In this document: in pieces, positions 1-10,135 of the stretch
Layout: the number at the start of each line of letters is the position of its first letter
Numbering within the stretch: the stretch's first letter is position 1
NCBI RefSeq assembly: GCF_002754475.1
Contig: NZ_PEFL01000001.1
Span: 2,294,001-2,358,000 of the forward strand
Direction: 5' to 3'
DNA length: 64,000 nt
DNA from: Comamonas sp. 26
GTDB lineage: Bacteria > Pseudomonadota > Gammaproteobacteria > Burkholderiales > Burkholderiaceae_C
Program-made: the position numbers and the translations under genes
The notes under the pieces: model-generated
The model's input: the letters and a program-made list of their open reading frames with translations, nothing else
Database searches by the model: none
Told to the model about the DNA's origin: nothing

Positions 1-3000
1 TGGCTTCTGGCGCATTTTTCGTGTCTTTGATCTTGCGCTGGGCAGCCGCGTATTCCAGCAAAATCACGCCGGACATGCGCGCCACTTCGTTGGCAATCAA
101 GGTCAGACGACCCCGGCCATCTTGCACGCGCTGCTTGAAGTCGGCTTCGTTCGAAGGCAGCGGCTCTTGCAGGAAAGCGCGATCAATGGCCACGTTGATG
201 ATCTGCTCGCGCAGCTCTTCCTGCGTGCCCAGCGGCATAAAGGCAACGGCCATCTTCTGCAGATCGGGAATGTTCTTTTCCAGGTACTTGAGCGCATCGC
301 GAATCTGCAGCGCAAAAAGGCGGCGCAGGCCCACTCGATGCTTAGCGGCAGCGGCTTCGGGCTCGTCAAACACTTCAATGCCGACCCCATCACCGTGATC
401 GATCAAGGCCGGGAAACCAATCAGCGTCGTGCCGCCCTTTTTGATTTCCATCAGCTCGGGCAGCTCGCCAAAGCTCCAGTCCTTGTAACGTGCTTCATGC
501 GACTGAGCAGGAGGCTTGCTGGCCTGATTGACGGCCTGTACCTTCTCATTTTTAGGAGCTGCTTGCGCCTGATTTGTCTTGGTTTCAGCCTCTTTTTTGC
601 CAGAATCGCCCTGTTGAACAACGGTAGCAGCTACTTTTAATGAAGCAAGGGCCTGAAACGCTCCACGCGCCTTGGCGCCCCACTCGGCCTTGAGCGCGCC
701 CAGATTGCGGCTTTGGCCCAGCTGGCGACCATGCTCGTCGGTGATACGGAAGTTCATGAACAAATGCGGGCTCAGCATATCGAGCTTGAAGTCCGCACGT
801 TTGACGTCCAGCGAGGTCTCGTCGCGAACCTGCTTGAGCAATGCGTCGATCAGCCCTCCCTGAGCCCAGCGCTCACTCTGGGTGAACAGCTCGGCCAAGC
901 GCGCAGCACTTTCGGGCAGCGGCACAAAGCGGCTGCGCGGGCGCTGCGGCAGACTCTTCAAAAGCGCCTGAATTTTGTCCTTGAGCATGCCAGGCACCAG
1001 CCATTCCGCACGCTCGTCACTCACCTGGTTCAGCACAAACAGCGGCACGGTGACGGTCACGCCATCACGCGCATCGCCGGGGCTATGCAGATAGGCGGCG
1101 GCGCAGTCCACGCCGCCTAGCTTGACCAGCTTGGGGAAGTTGTCAGTGGTGATGCCAGCGGCCTCATGGCGCATCAACTCATCGCGCGACAGGCGCAGCA
1201 GATCAGGGTTGGCCTTGCTCTGGGCGCGGAACCATTGGTCGAAGGTCGCACCGCTGTAGACGTCCTTGGGCAGTTGCTGGTCGTAGAAGGCGAAGATCAG
1301 TTCATCATCCACCAGTACGTCTTGACGGCGGCTCTTGTGCTCCAGCTCTTCCACCTTGCGCATCAGCTTCAAGTTGGCAGGCAAGAAATGCCACTTGGTT
1401 TCCCACTCGCCCTCCACCAGCGCCTGGCGGATGAAGAGGTTGCGTGCCTCGTGCGGGTCGATGCGGCCATAGCTCACGCGACGGCCGTTGTAGACCACCA
1501 GCCCGTACAGCGTGGCGCGCTCCAGCGCCACCACATCGGCCTGCTTTTTGGACCAGTGCGGGTCCAGCATCTGCTTCTTTAAAAGATGACCGCCGACTTC
1601 TTCCAGCCACTGCGGCTCAATGGCTGCAATGCCCCGGCCATACAGACGCGAGGTTTCAACCTGCTCGGCCGCCAGAATCCAGCGGCCGGGCTTCTTGCTC
1701 AGATGGGCGCCGGGGTGGGCATGAAACTTGATGCCATGTGCACCCAGATAGGTTTCGCTTTCCTCGGCCTTGTAGCCGATATTGCCCAAAAGGCCCGCCA
1801 GCATGGAAAGGTGCAGCGCGTCGTAGCCAGCCGCCTCGTTATTGAGCAGCCATTTCTGCTCTTTCACCACCGTCATCAGCTGCGAATGAATATCGCGCCA
1901 TTCGCGCACGCGGCGGATATTGATGAAGTTCTGGCGCAGCAACTGCTCCCACTGGCGGTTGCTGATTTTGTGGCTGGCGGCTTGCTCCACTTCGGAGGGG
2001 TTGAACAGCGCCAGGCGCTCTTCGACCGTGCCTTCGACCTGTGCACCACTGCTGCGCTGGCTCACCGGCAAGAATGCCTGGCTGCGTGTGCTCGGTCTGG
2101 ATGCCGGTGCGTTTTGCGCCGCCATTTCCTTGCGCGACTGGGCCACCACCTTGCCGCCACGCGCATCCTGTAGCCATTTCCACAGGCGCAGATAGCCGGT
2201 GAATTCGCTTTTTTCGTCGTCAAACTTGGCGTGAGCCTGATCGGCCTGCTGCTGCGCTTCCATAGGCCGGTCGCGCACGTCTTGCACCGATATGGCTGCG
2301 GCAATGATCAACACCTCGGCCAAGGCCTTGCGGTCGCGCGCTTCCAAAATCATGCGACCCACGCGCGGGTCCAGCGGCAGGCGTGACAGCTCCTTGCCCA
2401 TAGACAGCAGGTTGCCACGGTCGTCCACCGCGCCCAGCTCAGCCAGCAACTGGTAGCCGTCGGCAATGGCGCGGCCCGACGGCGCTTCCAGAAACGGGAA
2501 GTTCACCACATCGCCCAAGCCCAGCGACTTCATGCGCAAGATCACACCGGCCAGCGAAGAACGCAGAATTTCAGGGTCGGTGAACTTGTCGCGGCTGGTA
2601 AAGCTCACCTCGTCATACAGGCGAATACAGATACCGTTGGCCACACGACCGCAGCGGCCCGCGCGCTGGTTGGCAGCGGCCTGCGAGATAGGCTCGACCA
2701 GCAGTTGCTCCACCTTGCTACGGAAAGAATAGCGCTTAACGCGCGCTGTACCAGCGTCAATCACGTATCGGATGCCGGGAACCGTGAGCGAGGTTTCGGC
2801 AACATTCGTCGCCAGCACAATACGCCGACCCGTGTGGCCGTCAAAAATTCTGTCCTGCTCGGCTTGCGACAGGCGCGAGAACAGTGGCAGCACCTCGGCA
2901 TTGCGCAACACAGGCGAATGCTGCAAATGCTTGCGCAGGTGGTCGGCGGCTTCGCGGATTTCGCGCTCACCAGGCAGGAAGATCAGAATGTCCCCGCCCT

Positions 3001-3709
3001 TACCGCCTTGCCAGAGTTCGTCCACGCCATCGGCAATGGCGTCGTTCAAATCCTTGTCTTTTTCGCCTTCAAACGGGCGATAGCGCATCTCCACCGGGTA
3101 GGTGCGACCGGAGACCATGATGACGGGCGCAGGGCCGTCCTTGTTTTCAAAGTGCTTGGCAAAGCGGTCCGCATCGATGGTCGCCGAGGTGACCACCACT
3201 TTGAGGTCGGGGCGCTTGGGCAAGATCTGGCGCAGATAGCCCAGCAAAAAGTCAATGTTCAGGCTGCGCTCATGCGCCTCGTCGATGATCAGCGTGTCAT
3301 AGGCCTTGAGCAGCGGATCGGTCTGGGTCTCTGCCAGCAAGATGCCGTCGGTCATCAGCTTGACGGAAGCGCCTTTTTGCAGCGTGTCCTGAAAGCGCAC
3401 CTTGTAGCCCACCACCTCGCCTTGCGGCGTGTTCAGCTCTTCGGCAATGCGCTTCGCCACTGAGGAAGCCGCAATCCGACGCGGCTGGGTATGACCGATC
3501 AAATGGCCGCGCACTTGGCCGTTCGCATCGGGCGTGGCGTTGATCTTGCCGCGCCCCAGCGCCAGCGCAATCTTGGGCAACTGCGTGGTCTTGCCCGAGC
3601 CTGTCTCACCACAGACGATGATGACTTGGTGGCGGTCCATGGCCTCCATGATTTCCTGGCGACGGCCAGATACGGGGAGCGACTCGGGGAAGGTGATCTT
3701 CAAAGGCAT
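1..3709 (-). CDS. hrpA: ATP-dependent RNA helicase HrpA, 3' end outside window
   Basis: DEAH-box RNA helicase that unwinds RNA with ATP; in Escherichia coli HrpA acts in mRNA processing and rescue of stalled ribosomes. The reading frame is open from the ATG at 3709 to the window edge, giving at least 1236 residues; the E. coli protein is about 1300, so only a short C-terminal piece is missing. Walker A (GETGSGKTTQLPK) lies near residue 34 and the DEAH box (IIDEAHERS) follows in the RecA-like domain. The C-terminal part, read from about 660 down to 1, fits the DUF3418 region of HrpA; an Ala/Gln/Lys-rich linker is encoded around 510-640. No gene overlaps it upstream. The frame was read directly from sequence because the stop is off the window. 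Confidence 0.93.
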   Translation of the reverse strand, partial: MPLKITFPESLPVSGRRQEIMEAMDRHQVIIVCGETGSGKTTQLPKIALALGRGKINATPDANGQVRGHLIGHTQPRRIAASSVAKRIAEELNTPQGEVVGYKVRFQDTLQKGASVKLMTDGILLAETQTDPLLKAYDTLIIDEAHERSLNIDFLLGYLRQILPKRPDLKVVVTSATIDADRFAKHFENKDGPAPVIMVSGRTYPVEMRYRPFEGEKDKDLNDAIADGVDELWQGGKGGDILIFLPGEREIREAADHLRKHLQHSPVLRNAEVLPLFSRLSQAEQDRIFDGHTGRRIVLATNVAETSLTVPGIRYVIDAGTARVKRYSFRSKVEQLLVEPISQAAANQRAGRCGRVANGICIRLYDEVSFTSRDKFTDPEILRSSLAGVILRMKSLGLGDVVNFPFLEAPSGRAIADGYQLLAELGAVDDRGNLLSMGKELSRLPLDPRVGRMILEARDRKALAEVLIIAAAISVQDVRDRPMEAQQQADQAHAKFDDEKSEFTGYLRLWKWLQDARGGKVVAQSRKEMAAQNAPASRPSTRSQAFLPVSQRSSGAQVEGTVEERLALFNPSEVEQAASHKISNRQWEQLLRQNFINIRRVREWRDIHSQLMTVVKEQKWLLNNEAAGYDALHLSMLAGLLGNIGYKAEESETYLGAHGIKFHAHPGAHLSKKPGRWILAAEQVETSRLYGRGIAAIEPQWLEEVGGHLLKKQMLDPHWSKKQADVVALERATLYGLVVYNGRRVSYGRIDPHEARNLFIRQALVEGEWETKWHFLPANLKLMRKVEELEHKSRRQDVLVDDELIFAFYDQQLPKDVYSGATFDQWFRAQSKANPDLLRLSRDELMRHEAAGITTDNFPKLVKLGGVDCAAAYLHSPGDARDGVTVTVPLFVLNQVSDERAEWLVPGMLKDKIQALLKSLPQRPRSRFVPLPESAARLAELFTQSERWAQGGLIDALLKQVRDETSLDVKRADFKLDMLSPHLFMNFRITDEHGRQLGQSRNLGALKAEWGAKARGAFQALASLKVAATVVQQGDSGKKEAETKTNQAQAAPKNEKVQAVNQASKPPAQSHEARYKDWSFGELPELMEIKKGGTTLIGFPALIDHGDGVGIEVFDEPEAAAAKHRVGLRRLFALQIRDALKYLEKNIPDLQKMAVAFMPLGTQEELREQIINVAIDRAFLQEPLPSNEADFKQRVQDGRGRLTLIANEVARMSGVILLEYAAAQRKIKDTKNAPEA

Positions 3710-3801
3710 AAGGGCTGAGATTATCCCCGCCCTTGGCTCCATGCGCTCGCGATATGTTGATCCGTGCTTGCTGCCGATCCCATTCGCCGGGGCTGAAAGA
3801 C

Positions 3802-3833
3802 AAAAAAGCCGCCATCTTTTTACAGATGGCGGC
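3802..3833 (-). terminator. Rho-independent terminator
   Basis: A perfect 10-bp inverted repeat (GCCGCCATCT / AGATGGCGGC) with a short loop is followed, in the minus direction, by a run of six T. It lies just after the stop of the small lipoprotein gene at 3875 and before hrpA, so it should end that transcript. Confidence 0.85.
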
Positions 3834-3874
3834 AAGTCCTCAAACTGCAGCGTCAGGACTCAAGCTTGGCGCCG

Positions 3875-4261
3875 TCAGCGACGCTCCCAGCCTCCCCGGT
3901 GCAGCATCCACTGCCCACCTCCACCTGGGCGCCAGGCTGGCTGACGATAGGTATAGCCGGGACGCGCATGTTCGTAATGGCCAGGCCTCCAGACGTGACG
4001 GCCTCCTTCCCAGTCCCAGAAACCGCCAATCCAGATGCTGCCAACCACAGGAGCCACGGGAATGGTCTCCACATAGGGCGCTGGCGGCGCGACGCTGGCG
4101 GTAATGTCACCGCCATAACCATAGGCCGGTGCGGTTGGTGCCACCACACAACCTGTCAAGGCCACGGCAGTGACCAAGGCCGTCACAGCCCAGACTTGCC
4201 GATGGCTGCGGCCAGTGCGCCGACCTTCAAGGTCGACATGAACCAATGTGGGTGCTTGCAT
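3875..4261 (-). CDS. YXWGXW-repeat-type lipoprotein
   Basis: Predicted small exported lipoprotein of 128 residues, function unknown. A hydrophobic segment at about 23-37 ends in a lipobox (ALTGC, Cys38), so the mature protein would be lipid-anchored. The mature part carries aromatic/glycine repeats of the form W-x-GG-x-W and W-x-PGH-x (IWIGGFWDWEGG, HVWRPGHYEH), as in the YXWGXW repeat family common in beta- and gammaproteobacteria. The N-terminal region before the hydrophobic segment is long for a signal peptide, so the true start may be internal. It stands alone, with its own terminator downstream. Confidence 0.7.
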   Translation of the reverse strand: MQAPTLVHVDLEGRRTGRSHRQVWAVTALVTAVALTGCVVAPTAPAYGYGGDITASVAPPAPYVETIPVAPVVGSIWIGGFWDWEGGRHVWRPGHYEHARPGYTYRQPAWRPGGGGQWMLHRGGWERR

Positions 4262-4546
4262 GGCTTCAGTCCTTCAAGTAAATGCGTTCTGAAAATAGAG
4301 AAACCCATGAATGACAAGTCCATTGTGCAAAACAAACTTAGACCAGACTTAAGCGAATGGAGCGCCCCTCCACCTTCGCTGCGAAGGCACCGATCCCAGT
4401 TGCTTCTGCAGACACGAAATTAACGATTTGAACCATTGCCCGCACAAAGCTTTGGCTGAGCTTTACAAGCCCGTCACATTTGATTAACGCCGCATTTCTA
4501 GACTGAACCTCATACCTTCTTCTGTCCGAAAAGAACGGAGATCCCC

Positions 4547-4699
4547 ATGGAGCTCAAACGTGCAGTTTTATTGGTCAGCGTCATTTTGCTGAGCGCGGCG
4601 TTGAGAGATGTCTTCTTGCCCCGGGAGTGTCTGGAAGAATGGATTGGCCGTTGCTTGGGCAAGATCACTGACCCCGGCAAAACCTGGCACTTGGGCTGA
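4547..4699 (+). CDS. Small single-pass membrane or secreted protein (50 aa), candidate
   Basis: A 50-codon frame opens with ATG at 4547, about 6 bases after a purine-rich Shine-Dalgarno-like stretch (ACGGAG), and ends with TGA at 4699. The N-terminus is MELKR followed by about 14 hydrophobic residues, which could be a signal peptide or a membrane anchor. The C-terminal half is charged, with two cysteines (positions 28 and 36). It is convergent with the histidine kinase gene, whose stop lies 27 bases away. No family is recognised. The ribosome site and hydrophobic helix argue for a real gene; the short length argues for caution. Confidence 0.42.
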   Translation: MELKRAVLLVSVILLSAALRDVFLPRECLEEWIGRCLGKITDPGKTWHLG

Positions 4700-4726
4700 A
4701 TTGAGAAGAAGCCTTGAACCAGGCGC

Positions 4727-6235
4727 TCAAATCTGCGCCCTCCCCTGCTCTGGATCATGCTGCGGCATTGAAGGCAATTGAAGCCCTACGCTGAGACCTG
4801 CTTCGGACTGCTTGGCCCAGACCTTTCCCCCATGCATCACCGCGATGGCTCTGACAATGGCCAACCCCAGGCCATGGTTTTCTCCGCTATTGGCACGCGC
4901 GCCGTCCAGGCGATAGAAGCGATCAAACAAATGTGCCAGCTGATCAGGGGCAATGATCTGGCTGGCATTGGTGATGATCAGCTCGGCCATACTCGGCTCT
5001 GCCCCTTTCTGCGCCAGGCCGGATTCAATCCTCACCTCAATGAGCGCTTTGCCCACGCCATGCTGTATGGCGTTTTGCAGCAGATTGCTCATGGCACGCC
5101 GCAGCAAGGGGCGCTGCACCATAACTTGAGCATCGCCACTTAAGTGCACCTGCAGGCCGGCATCATCGAGCAGCATCTCAAAGAACTCGACAATCTTGCC
5201 CATTTCCTCGGCAAGCGAAACGTGAACAGCGTCATAGGCGCGCGCTCCCTGTTCGGCCCGGGCCAGAAACAGCATGTCGGCCACAATGCCGCGCAAGCGC
5301 TCCAGCTCCTCGAGATTGGATTGCAAAATATCACGCAACTCTTGCGCTGAGCGTTCGCGCGACAATGCAACCTGGGTCTGACCAATCAAGTTGGTCACCG
5401 GGGTGCGCAACTCGTGCGCCACATCAGCGTTGAAAGTTTCCAGTTGCAGGTAAGTGACACTGAGCCGGTCCAGCGCGGCGTTGATCGAAATGCCCAGATT
5501 CAACAACTCCTTGGGCAAGACAGGCAGTTGCAAGCGTTCATTGCCTTGTCCCACCTTATTTTCTCCGGCCTGTTTGCGGCCAATGCGCTGGGTTTCGCTC
5601 GACAGTTGCTGCAAGGGCCGCAGACCCAGGCCTGCAATCCAGTAGCCAAGAGCAGCCACAAGCAAAGCCGCCAGCAAGGTCAAACCCAGCACAGCCGTGC
5701 GAAAACTATGCAGGGTATTGGCCAAACCGGTGGCATCCATGCCCACCATCAGTTGCACGGCTGGGCGCACATCGTTGGCCGTCAAGTTTGCACCCAATAC
5801 AGCCACGACCTTCGCCTCACCCGGCACGGTCAGGTGCAAAAGAGTTGATGGCACCCCATTCAATACCGACGATGACAGCTGCTGGGCCACCCATTGGGCG
5901 CTGCCTCCGAGGCGGTAGGCTGCGTCCTCGCTCCAGAGCCAATAGCGGTTGCGCCCATCAGCAGCCTGCAAATCCAGTATCTTTTCCTTGGCATGCTCGG
6001 CCAGCTGGGGCGAGCGGCTGTGTACCAGCATGTAGCGCAGGTCTTCCATGCGCCCTTGCAACTGCTGCAGCTGGTAATGATCCAGTTCACGCTCCAGCAC
6101 ATGCATCAGGGCTGCGCCCATCAGCACAAAGATGGCCACTGCAGCCAAAGCAAACATGCAGGCCAGGCGCGCCGCAATGCTCCAGCGCTCACCCTTGACG
6201 TTGCTGGCCTGCATGGCGTTGGGCTCAAGCGCCAT
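4727..6235 (-). CDS. Sensor histidine kinase of the efflux operon
   Basis: Inner-membrane sensor kinase (502 aa) that would phosphorylate the response regulator encoded just upstream. Two membrane helices (about 23-46 and 182-204) flank a periplasmic sensor of about 135 residues. Then come a HAMP-like linker, the H-box (VAHELRTP, phospho-His274), the N-box ([11 protein letters not shown], around 383-393) and the G-box (NHGLGLAIV). Architecture matches the CusS/CopS-type metal-sensor family (IrlS), but the ligand cannot be read from sequence. The ATG at 6235 overlaps the regulator's stop by 11 bp; an ATG at 6214 is the alternative. It is the last gene of the operon that starts at 12952. Confidence 0.88.
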   Translation of the reverse strand: MALEPNAMQASNVKGERWSIAARLACMFALAAVAIFVLMGAALMHVLERELDHYQLQQLQGRMEDLRYMLVHSRSPQLAEHAKEKILDLQAADGRNRYWLWSEDAAYRLGGSAQWVAQQLSSSVLNGVPSTLLHLTVPGEAKVVAVLGANLTANDVRPAVQLMVGMDATGLANTLHSFRTAVLGLTLLAALLVAALGYWIAGLGLRPLQQLSSETQRIGRKQAGENKVGQGNERLQLPVLPKELLNLGISINAALDRLSVTYLQLETFNADVAHELRTPVTNLIGQTQVALSRERSAQELRDILQSNLEELERLRGIVADMLFLARAEQGARAYDAVHVSLAEEMGKIVEFFEMLLDDAGLQVHLSGDAQVMVQRPLLRRAMSNLLQNAIQHGVGKALIEVRIESGLAQKGAEPSMAELIITNASQIIAPDQLAHLFDRFYRLDGARANSGENHGLGLAIVRAIAVMHGGKVWAKQSEAGLSVGLQLPSMPQHDPEQGRAQI

Positions 6236-6902
6236 CGCGTTCTTCCAGCACATAGCCCATGCCGCGGATGGTGTGCAGCAGCGGCGGATGAAACGGCGTG
6301 TCGATCTTGGCGCGCAGCCGCTTGATGGCCACCTCCACCACATTGGTGTTGCTGTCGAAGTTCATGTCCCACACCAGCTCGGCAATCGCCGTCTTGGAGA
6401 GTATTTCGCCCTGGCGCCTGGCCAGTAGTTCCAGCAGAGCGAACTCCTTGGCTGTCAGATCAATGCGCTGGTCGGCACGCACCACCTTGCGCCGGATCAG
6501 GTCGATGTTCAGCTCGCCCACGCGCAACAGCGTCTGCTCCTGCGCGCGACCACGCCGCGTCAGAGCCTGCAGCCGCGCCAGCAACTCCAGAAAGGAAAAG
6601 GGCTTGATCAAATAGTCGTCCGCCCCGGCACGCAAACCGTTGATGCGGTCGTCCACCCCATCGCGAGCCGTGAGCATGATGACAGGTGTGTTCTTGACGG
6701 CGCGCATGGAGCGCAGGATGTCGAAACCGTTCAGACCGGGCAGCATCACATCGAGCACCACCACATCAAAGTCGTAGTTGACCGCCAAGTGCTGGCCGTC
6801 GATGCCGTCATGCGCCACATCCACCGTCCAGCCCTGCTCGGTCAGGCCCTGGCACAGGTAGTCGGCGGTCTTGCGTTCGTCTTCGATGATCAGAACTTTC
6901 AT
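6225..6902 (-). CDS. OmpR-family response regulator of the efflux operon
   Basis: DNA-binding response regulator of 225 aa. The receiver domain has the acidic pair near the start (IIEDE), phospho-acceptor Asp51 (VVLDVMLP) and the conserved Lys100 (DDYLIKP). The C-terminal winged helix ends in the typical [12 protein letters not shown]. It resembles the heavy-metal regulator group (CusR/CopR/SilR). Its ATG overlaps the RND pump stop as ATGA, and the kinase start overlaps its own stop by 11 bp, so translation is probably coupled. Being inside the pump operon, it is likely to activate its own promoter. Confidence 0.92.
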   Translation of the reverse strand: MKVLIIEDERKTADYLCQGLTEQGWTVDVAHDGIDGQHLAVNYDFDVVVLDVMLPGLNGFDILRSMRAVKNTPVIMLTARDGVDDRINGLRAGADDYLIKPFSFLELLARLQALTRRGRAQEQTLLRVGELNIDLIRRKVVRADQRIDLTAKEFALLELLARRQGEILSKTAIAELVWDMNFDSNTNVVEVAIKRLRAKIDTPFHPPLLHTIRGMGYVLEERDGA

Positions 6903-9900
6903 GGCTTCACCATCGTAGAGGAAGAAGCCGTTGCTGTCGTGTACGGGTTGCGCCCGGCCTTCTGGGCCTTTCGTGCCGCTCTGGCTGCACGTTGGCTCTC
7001 CATCCAGTAATGCGCGCGGTCCAGGTACAGATAAATGATGGGCGTGGTGAACAAGGTCAGCAACTGCGAGAGCAGCAAGCCCCCGACCATGGCAAAGCCC
7101 AAGGGGCGGCGCAGCTCGGAGCCAGCGCCTTGACCCAGCATCAGCGGCAGGCCGCTGAGCAGCGCGCACATGGTGGTCATCATGATGGGGCGAAAGCGCA
7201 GGATACAGGCCTCAAAGATCGCATCGCGTGGCGACATGCCCTGATCGCGCTCCGCGTGCAAGGCAAAGTCCACCATCATGATGCCGTTCTTCTTGACGAT
7301 GCCGATCAACAGAATGATACCGATCAGCGCAATCACGCTCAGGTCATAACCACCGGCCATCAGAATCAACAGCGCCCCAACGCCGGCCGACGGCAAAGTG
7401 GACAAAATCGTCAGAGGATGGATATAGCTCTCGTACAACAGGCCTAGCACAATGTAGACCGCCACCAGCGCCGCGGCGATCAGATAAGGCTGGGTGCGCA
7501 GCGAATCACCAAAGGCCTGGGCCGTTCCCTGAAAATTGCCATTGAGCGTGGGCGGCACGCCCATCCGGGCCTGGGTCTGGCCGATCGCATCCACGGCCTG
7601 CCCCAACGCATGGCCGGGCAGCAGGTTGAACGAAATCGTCACGGCCGGGAACTGGCCTTGGTGGTTCACGGCCAGATAGCCGGTGTGGCTGGTGTCCAGC
7701 TTCACAAACGTGGATAGCGGTATTTGCAGGCCGGTGATGGGCGAGGTCAGGAAGATCTTGTCAAACAGCTGTGGATCTTGCTGCAGCTGGGGTGTGACCT
7801 CCAGCACCACGTTGTAGCTATTGAGCTGGGTGAAATACTGCGCCACTTGGCGCTGGCCTACGGCGTCGTTGATGGTGGCGTCCACCAGCGCTGGCGTGAT
7901 TCCGTAGCTGGACGCCAGATCGCGGTCGATGGTCAGCATGGCCGTGGGGGCGGCGTTTTGCTGGTCCGAGGTGACGTCGGTCAGACCCGGCAAAGCGCGC
8001 AGCGCCTCGAGAATCTTCGGCGTCCAGTCATTGAGTTCCTGCAGATTGCTGTCGGTCAACGTGTATTGGTACTGAGCGCTGGCCAGACGCCCGCCCACAT
8101 TGATGTCCTGCCCGGCCTGCATATACAAGGTCACACCCGGAATATGGGCCAGTTGCGGACGCAGCCGACCAATCACCTGGTCGGCCGTGGCCGTTCGGCC
8201 TTCGTCAAGCGGGCGCAGGCCGATAAACATATTGCCGGTATTGAAGGTGCTGGCACCGGCTTGCATGCCGAAGGCTGTCACATCAGGGTCTTTACGCACG
8301 ATGTCGGCCAGCGCCAGCATGCGCTGGTGCATGGCGTCGGACGAGCTGTCCTGCCCCGCAATCGCCGAGCCAAAAATGTAACCCGTGTCTTGCTGCGGAA
8401 AGAAGCCTTTGGGAATCACCGCATACAGCACGACTGTGGCCGCCACCGTGGCGATAAAACTCAGCAAGGTGATGAACTGGTGGCGCAACACCACTTCCAG
8501 TCCCTTGCGGTAACCATTCAGCATGGCGTCAAAACCGCGCTCAAACCACATATAGATACGGCCATGGTGCTCGGAGTTGCCGTCGCCGTGGTCGTTGCCG
8601 CCCTGTGCGTCCGCAGCATGGCGGGCGCGCAGAAACTTGGCGCACATCATGGGTGTGACAGTGAGCGACACCAGCACCGACACGGCAATGGTGATGGTGA
8701 CAGTGACCGCAAACTCGCGAAACAGACGCCCCACGATGCCCCCCATCAGCAGCAAGGGGATGAACACCGCCACCAGCGACACCGAGATCGAGATGATGGT
8801 GAAGCCGATCTCGCGCGAGCCTTGCAGCGCGGCCTGCAGTGGCTCCATGCCGGCTTCGATGTGGCGGTAGATGTTCTCGAGCATCACGATGGCGTCGTCC
8901 ACCACAAAGCCCACGGCAATCGTCAAGGCCATCAGCGAGAGATTGTCCAGGCTGTAACCCAGCACATACATCACTCCGGCCGTGCCCAGAATAGCCAGCG
9001 GCACAGTGACGCTGGGAATCACCGTGACCATCACATTGCGCAAGAACACGAAGATCACCATCACCACCAGAGCGATCGATAGCAGCAAGGTAAATTCGAC
9101 ATCCTTCACCGAAGCGCGAATGGTCTGCGTGCGGTCAATCAGCGTGTTGACGGTGATGCTGGGCGGAATGCCAGCCTGGAGCTTGGGCAGTGCGGCGCGA
9201 ATGCGGTTGACCGTGTCGATCACATTGGCCCCTGGCATCTTGGTGATGGCCAGCAAAATGGTGCGACCGTTGACGATGTTCGCCCCCTCGGGCGCAACTG
9301 GCCCAGCATAGGCCCAGGCTGCAATCTTGGCGTTTTCTGGGCCGTCCACCGCCACGCCCACATCGCGCACGCGAATCGGTGCGCCGTTACGCCAGGCGAG
9401 GATCACGTTGTTCCAGGGCTCAGCCTTGAGCAACTGGTCATTGGTATAGACATTGAAGGCCTGCGTGGCGCCATCCACGGTGCCCGTGGCAGCACTCACC
9501 GTCGTGTTGGCAATCACACCGCGAAGGTCCTCCAGGCTCAGGCCAAGGGCCTTGAGCTTGGCAGGATCGGCCTGAATGCGCACGGCAGGTTTTTGCTGGC
9601 CAAACACATTGACCAATCCCACGCCGGCGATGCGCGAGATCTGCTGGGCCAGAATATTTTCGGCTGAGTCATCAACCTCGGTAATGGGCAGCACCTGGGA
9701 CTGCACGCCCAGAATCAAGACCGGCGCATCAGCCGGGTTGATTTTGCGAAAGCTGGGCGGACTGGGCAGGTTCTTGGGCAACTGACCGGTGGCTGCATTG
9801 ATGGCGGACTGCACATCCAGCGCCGCTCCGTCGATATCGCGGGCCAGATCGAACTGCAAGGTAATCTGCGACATGCCCAGGGAGCTGGTCGAAGTCATCT

Positions 9901-10135
9901 GCGTCAGACTAGGGATCAGCGAGAACTGGCGCTCCAGCGGTTGGGCCACGTTCGAGGCCATGGTCTCGGGACTGGCACCCGGCAGGCGGCCCGTGACCTG
10001 AATGGTTGGGAAATCTACCTGCGGTAGCGGCGCGACCGGCAGCAAGGGCCAAGCCGCGAGACCGATCAGCAGCAAGGCTAGCGCCAGCAGCGAGGTGCCA
10101 ATAGGCCGTTTGATGAAGGCAGCCGAGATATTCAT
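6899..10135 (-). CDS. RND multidrug efflux permease (HAE1 family, MdtB/MdtC-like)
   Basis: Proton-driven inner-membrane pump (1078 aa), which with the membrane fusion protein and outer-membrane channel upstream would form a tripartite efflux complex. Length and order match HAE1-type RND permeases: first helix after [18 protein letters not shown], then the paired acidic residues in helix 4 ([15 protein letters not shown]) used for proton relay, and a second-half FRPIMMTTM motif. The closest groups by eye are MdtB/MdtC/MuxB, which usually come as two pumps; only one is present here. Despite the metal-type regulators next door, the permease looks like a drug pump rather than a CusA/CzcA metal pump. 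The stop overlaps the regulator start (ATGA). Confidence 0.93.
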   Translation of the reverse strand: MNISAAFIKRPIGTSLLALALLLIGLAAWPLLPVAPLPQVDFPTIQVTGRLPGASPETMASNVAQPLERQFSLIPSLTQMTSTSSLGMSQITLQFDLARDIDGAALDVQSAINAATGQLPKNLPSPPSFRKINPADAPVLILGVQSQVLPITEVDDSAENILAQQISRIAGVGLVNVFGQQKPAVRIQADPAKLKALGLSLEDLRGVIANTTVSAATGTVDGATQAFNVYTNDQLLKAEPWNNVILAWRNGAPIRVRDVGVAVDGPENAKIAAWAYAGPVAPEGANIVNGRTILLAITKMPGANVIDTVNRIRAALPKLQAGIPPSITVNTLIDRTQTIRASVKDVEFTLLLSIALVVMVIFVFLRNVMVTVIPSVTVPLAILGTAGVMYVLGYSLDNLSLMALTIAVGFVVDDAIVMLENIYRHIEAGMEPLQAALQGSREIGFTIISISVSLVAVFIPLLLMGGIVGRLFREFAVTVTITIAVSVLVSLTVTPMMCAKFLRARHAADAQGGNDHGDGNSEHHGRIYMWFERGFDAMLNGYRKGLEVVLRHQFITLLSFIATVAATVVLYAVIPKGFFPQQDTGYIFGSAIAGQDSSSDAMHQRMLALADIVRKDPDVTAFGMQAGASTFNTGNMFIGLRPLDEGRTATADQVIGRLRPQLAHIPGVTLYMQAGQDINVGGRLASAQYQYTLTDSNLQELNDWTPKILEALRALPGLTDVTSDQQNAAPTAMLTIDRDLASSYGITPALVDATINDAVGQRQVAQYFTQLNSYNVVLEVTPQLQQDPQLFDKIFLTSPITGLQIPLSTFVKLDTSHTGYLAVNHQGQFPAVTISFNLLPGHALGQAVDAIGQTQARMGVPPTLNGNFQGTAQAFGDSLRTQPYLIAAALVAVYIVLGLLYESYIHPLTILSTLPSAGVGALLILMAGGYDLSVIALIGIILLIGIVKKNGIMMVDFALHAERDQGMSPRDAIFEACILRFRPIMMTTMCALLSGLPLMLGQGAGSELRRPLGFAMVGGLLLSQLLTLFTTPIIYLYLDRAHYWMESQRAARAARKAQKAGRNPYTTATASSSTMVKP

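Noticed and set aside
7724..9082. A 452-codon plus-strand frame opposite the RND pump gene
   Set aside because: Shadow of the pump; the product is extremely His/Gln/Asp-rich and lacks any domain or ribosome site.
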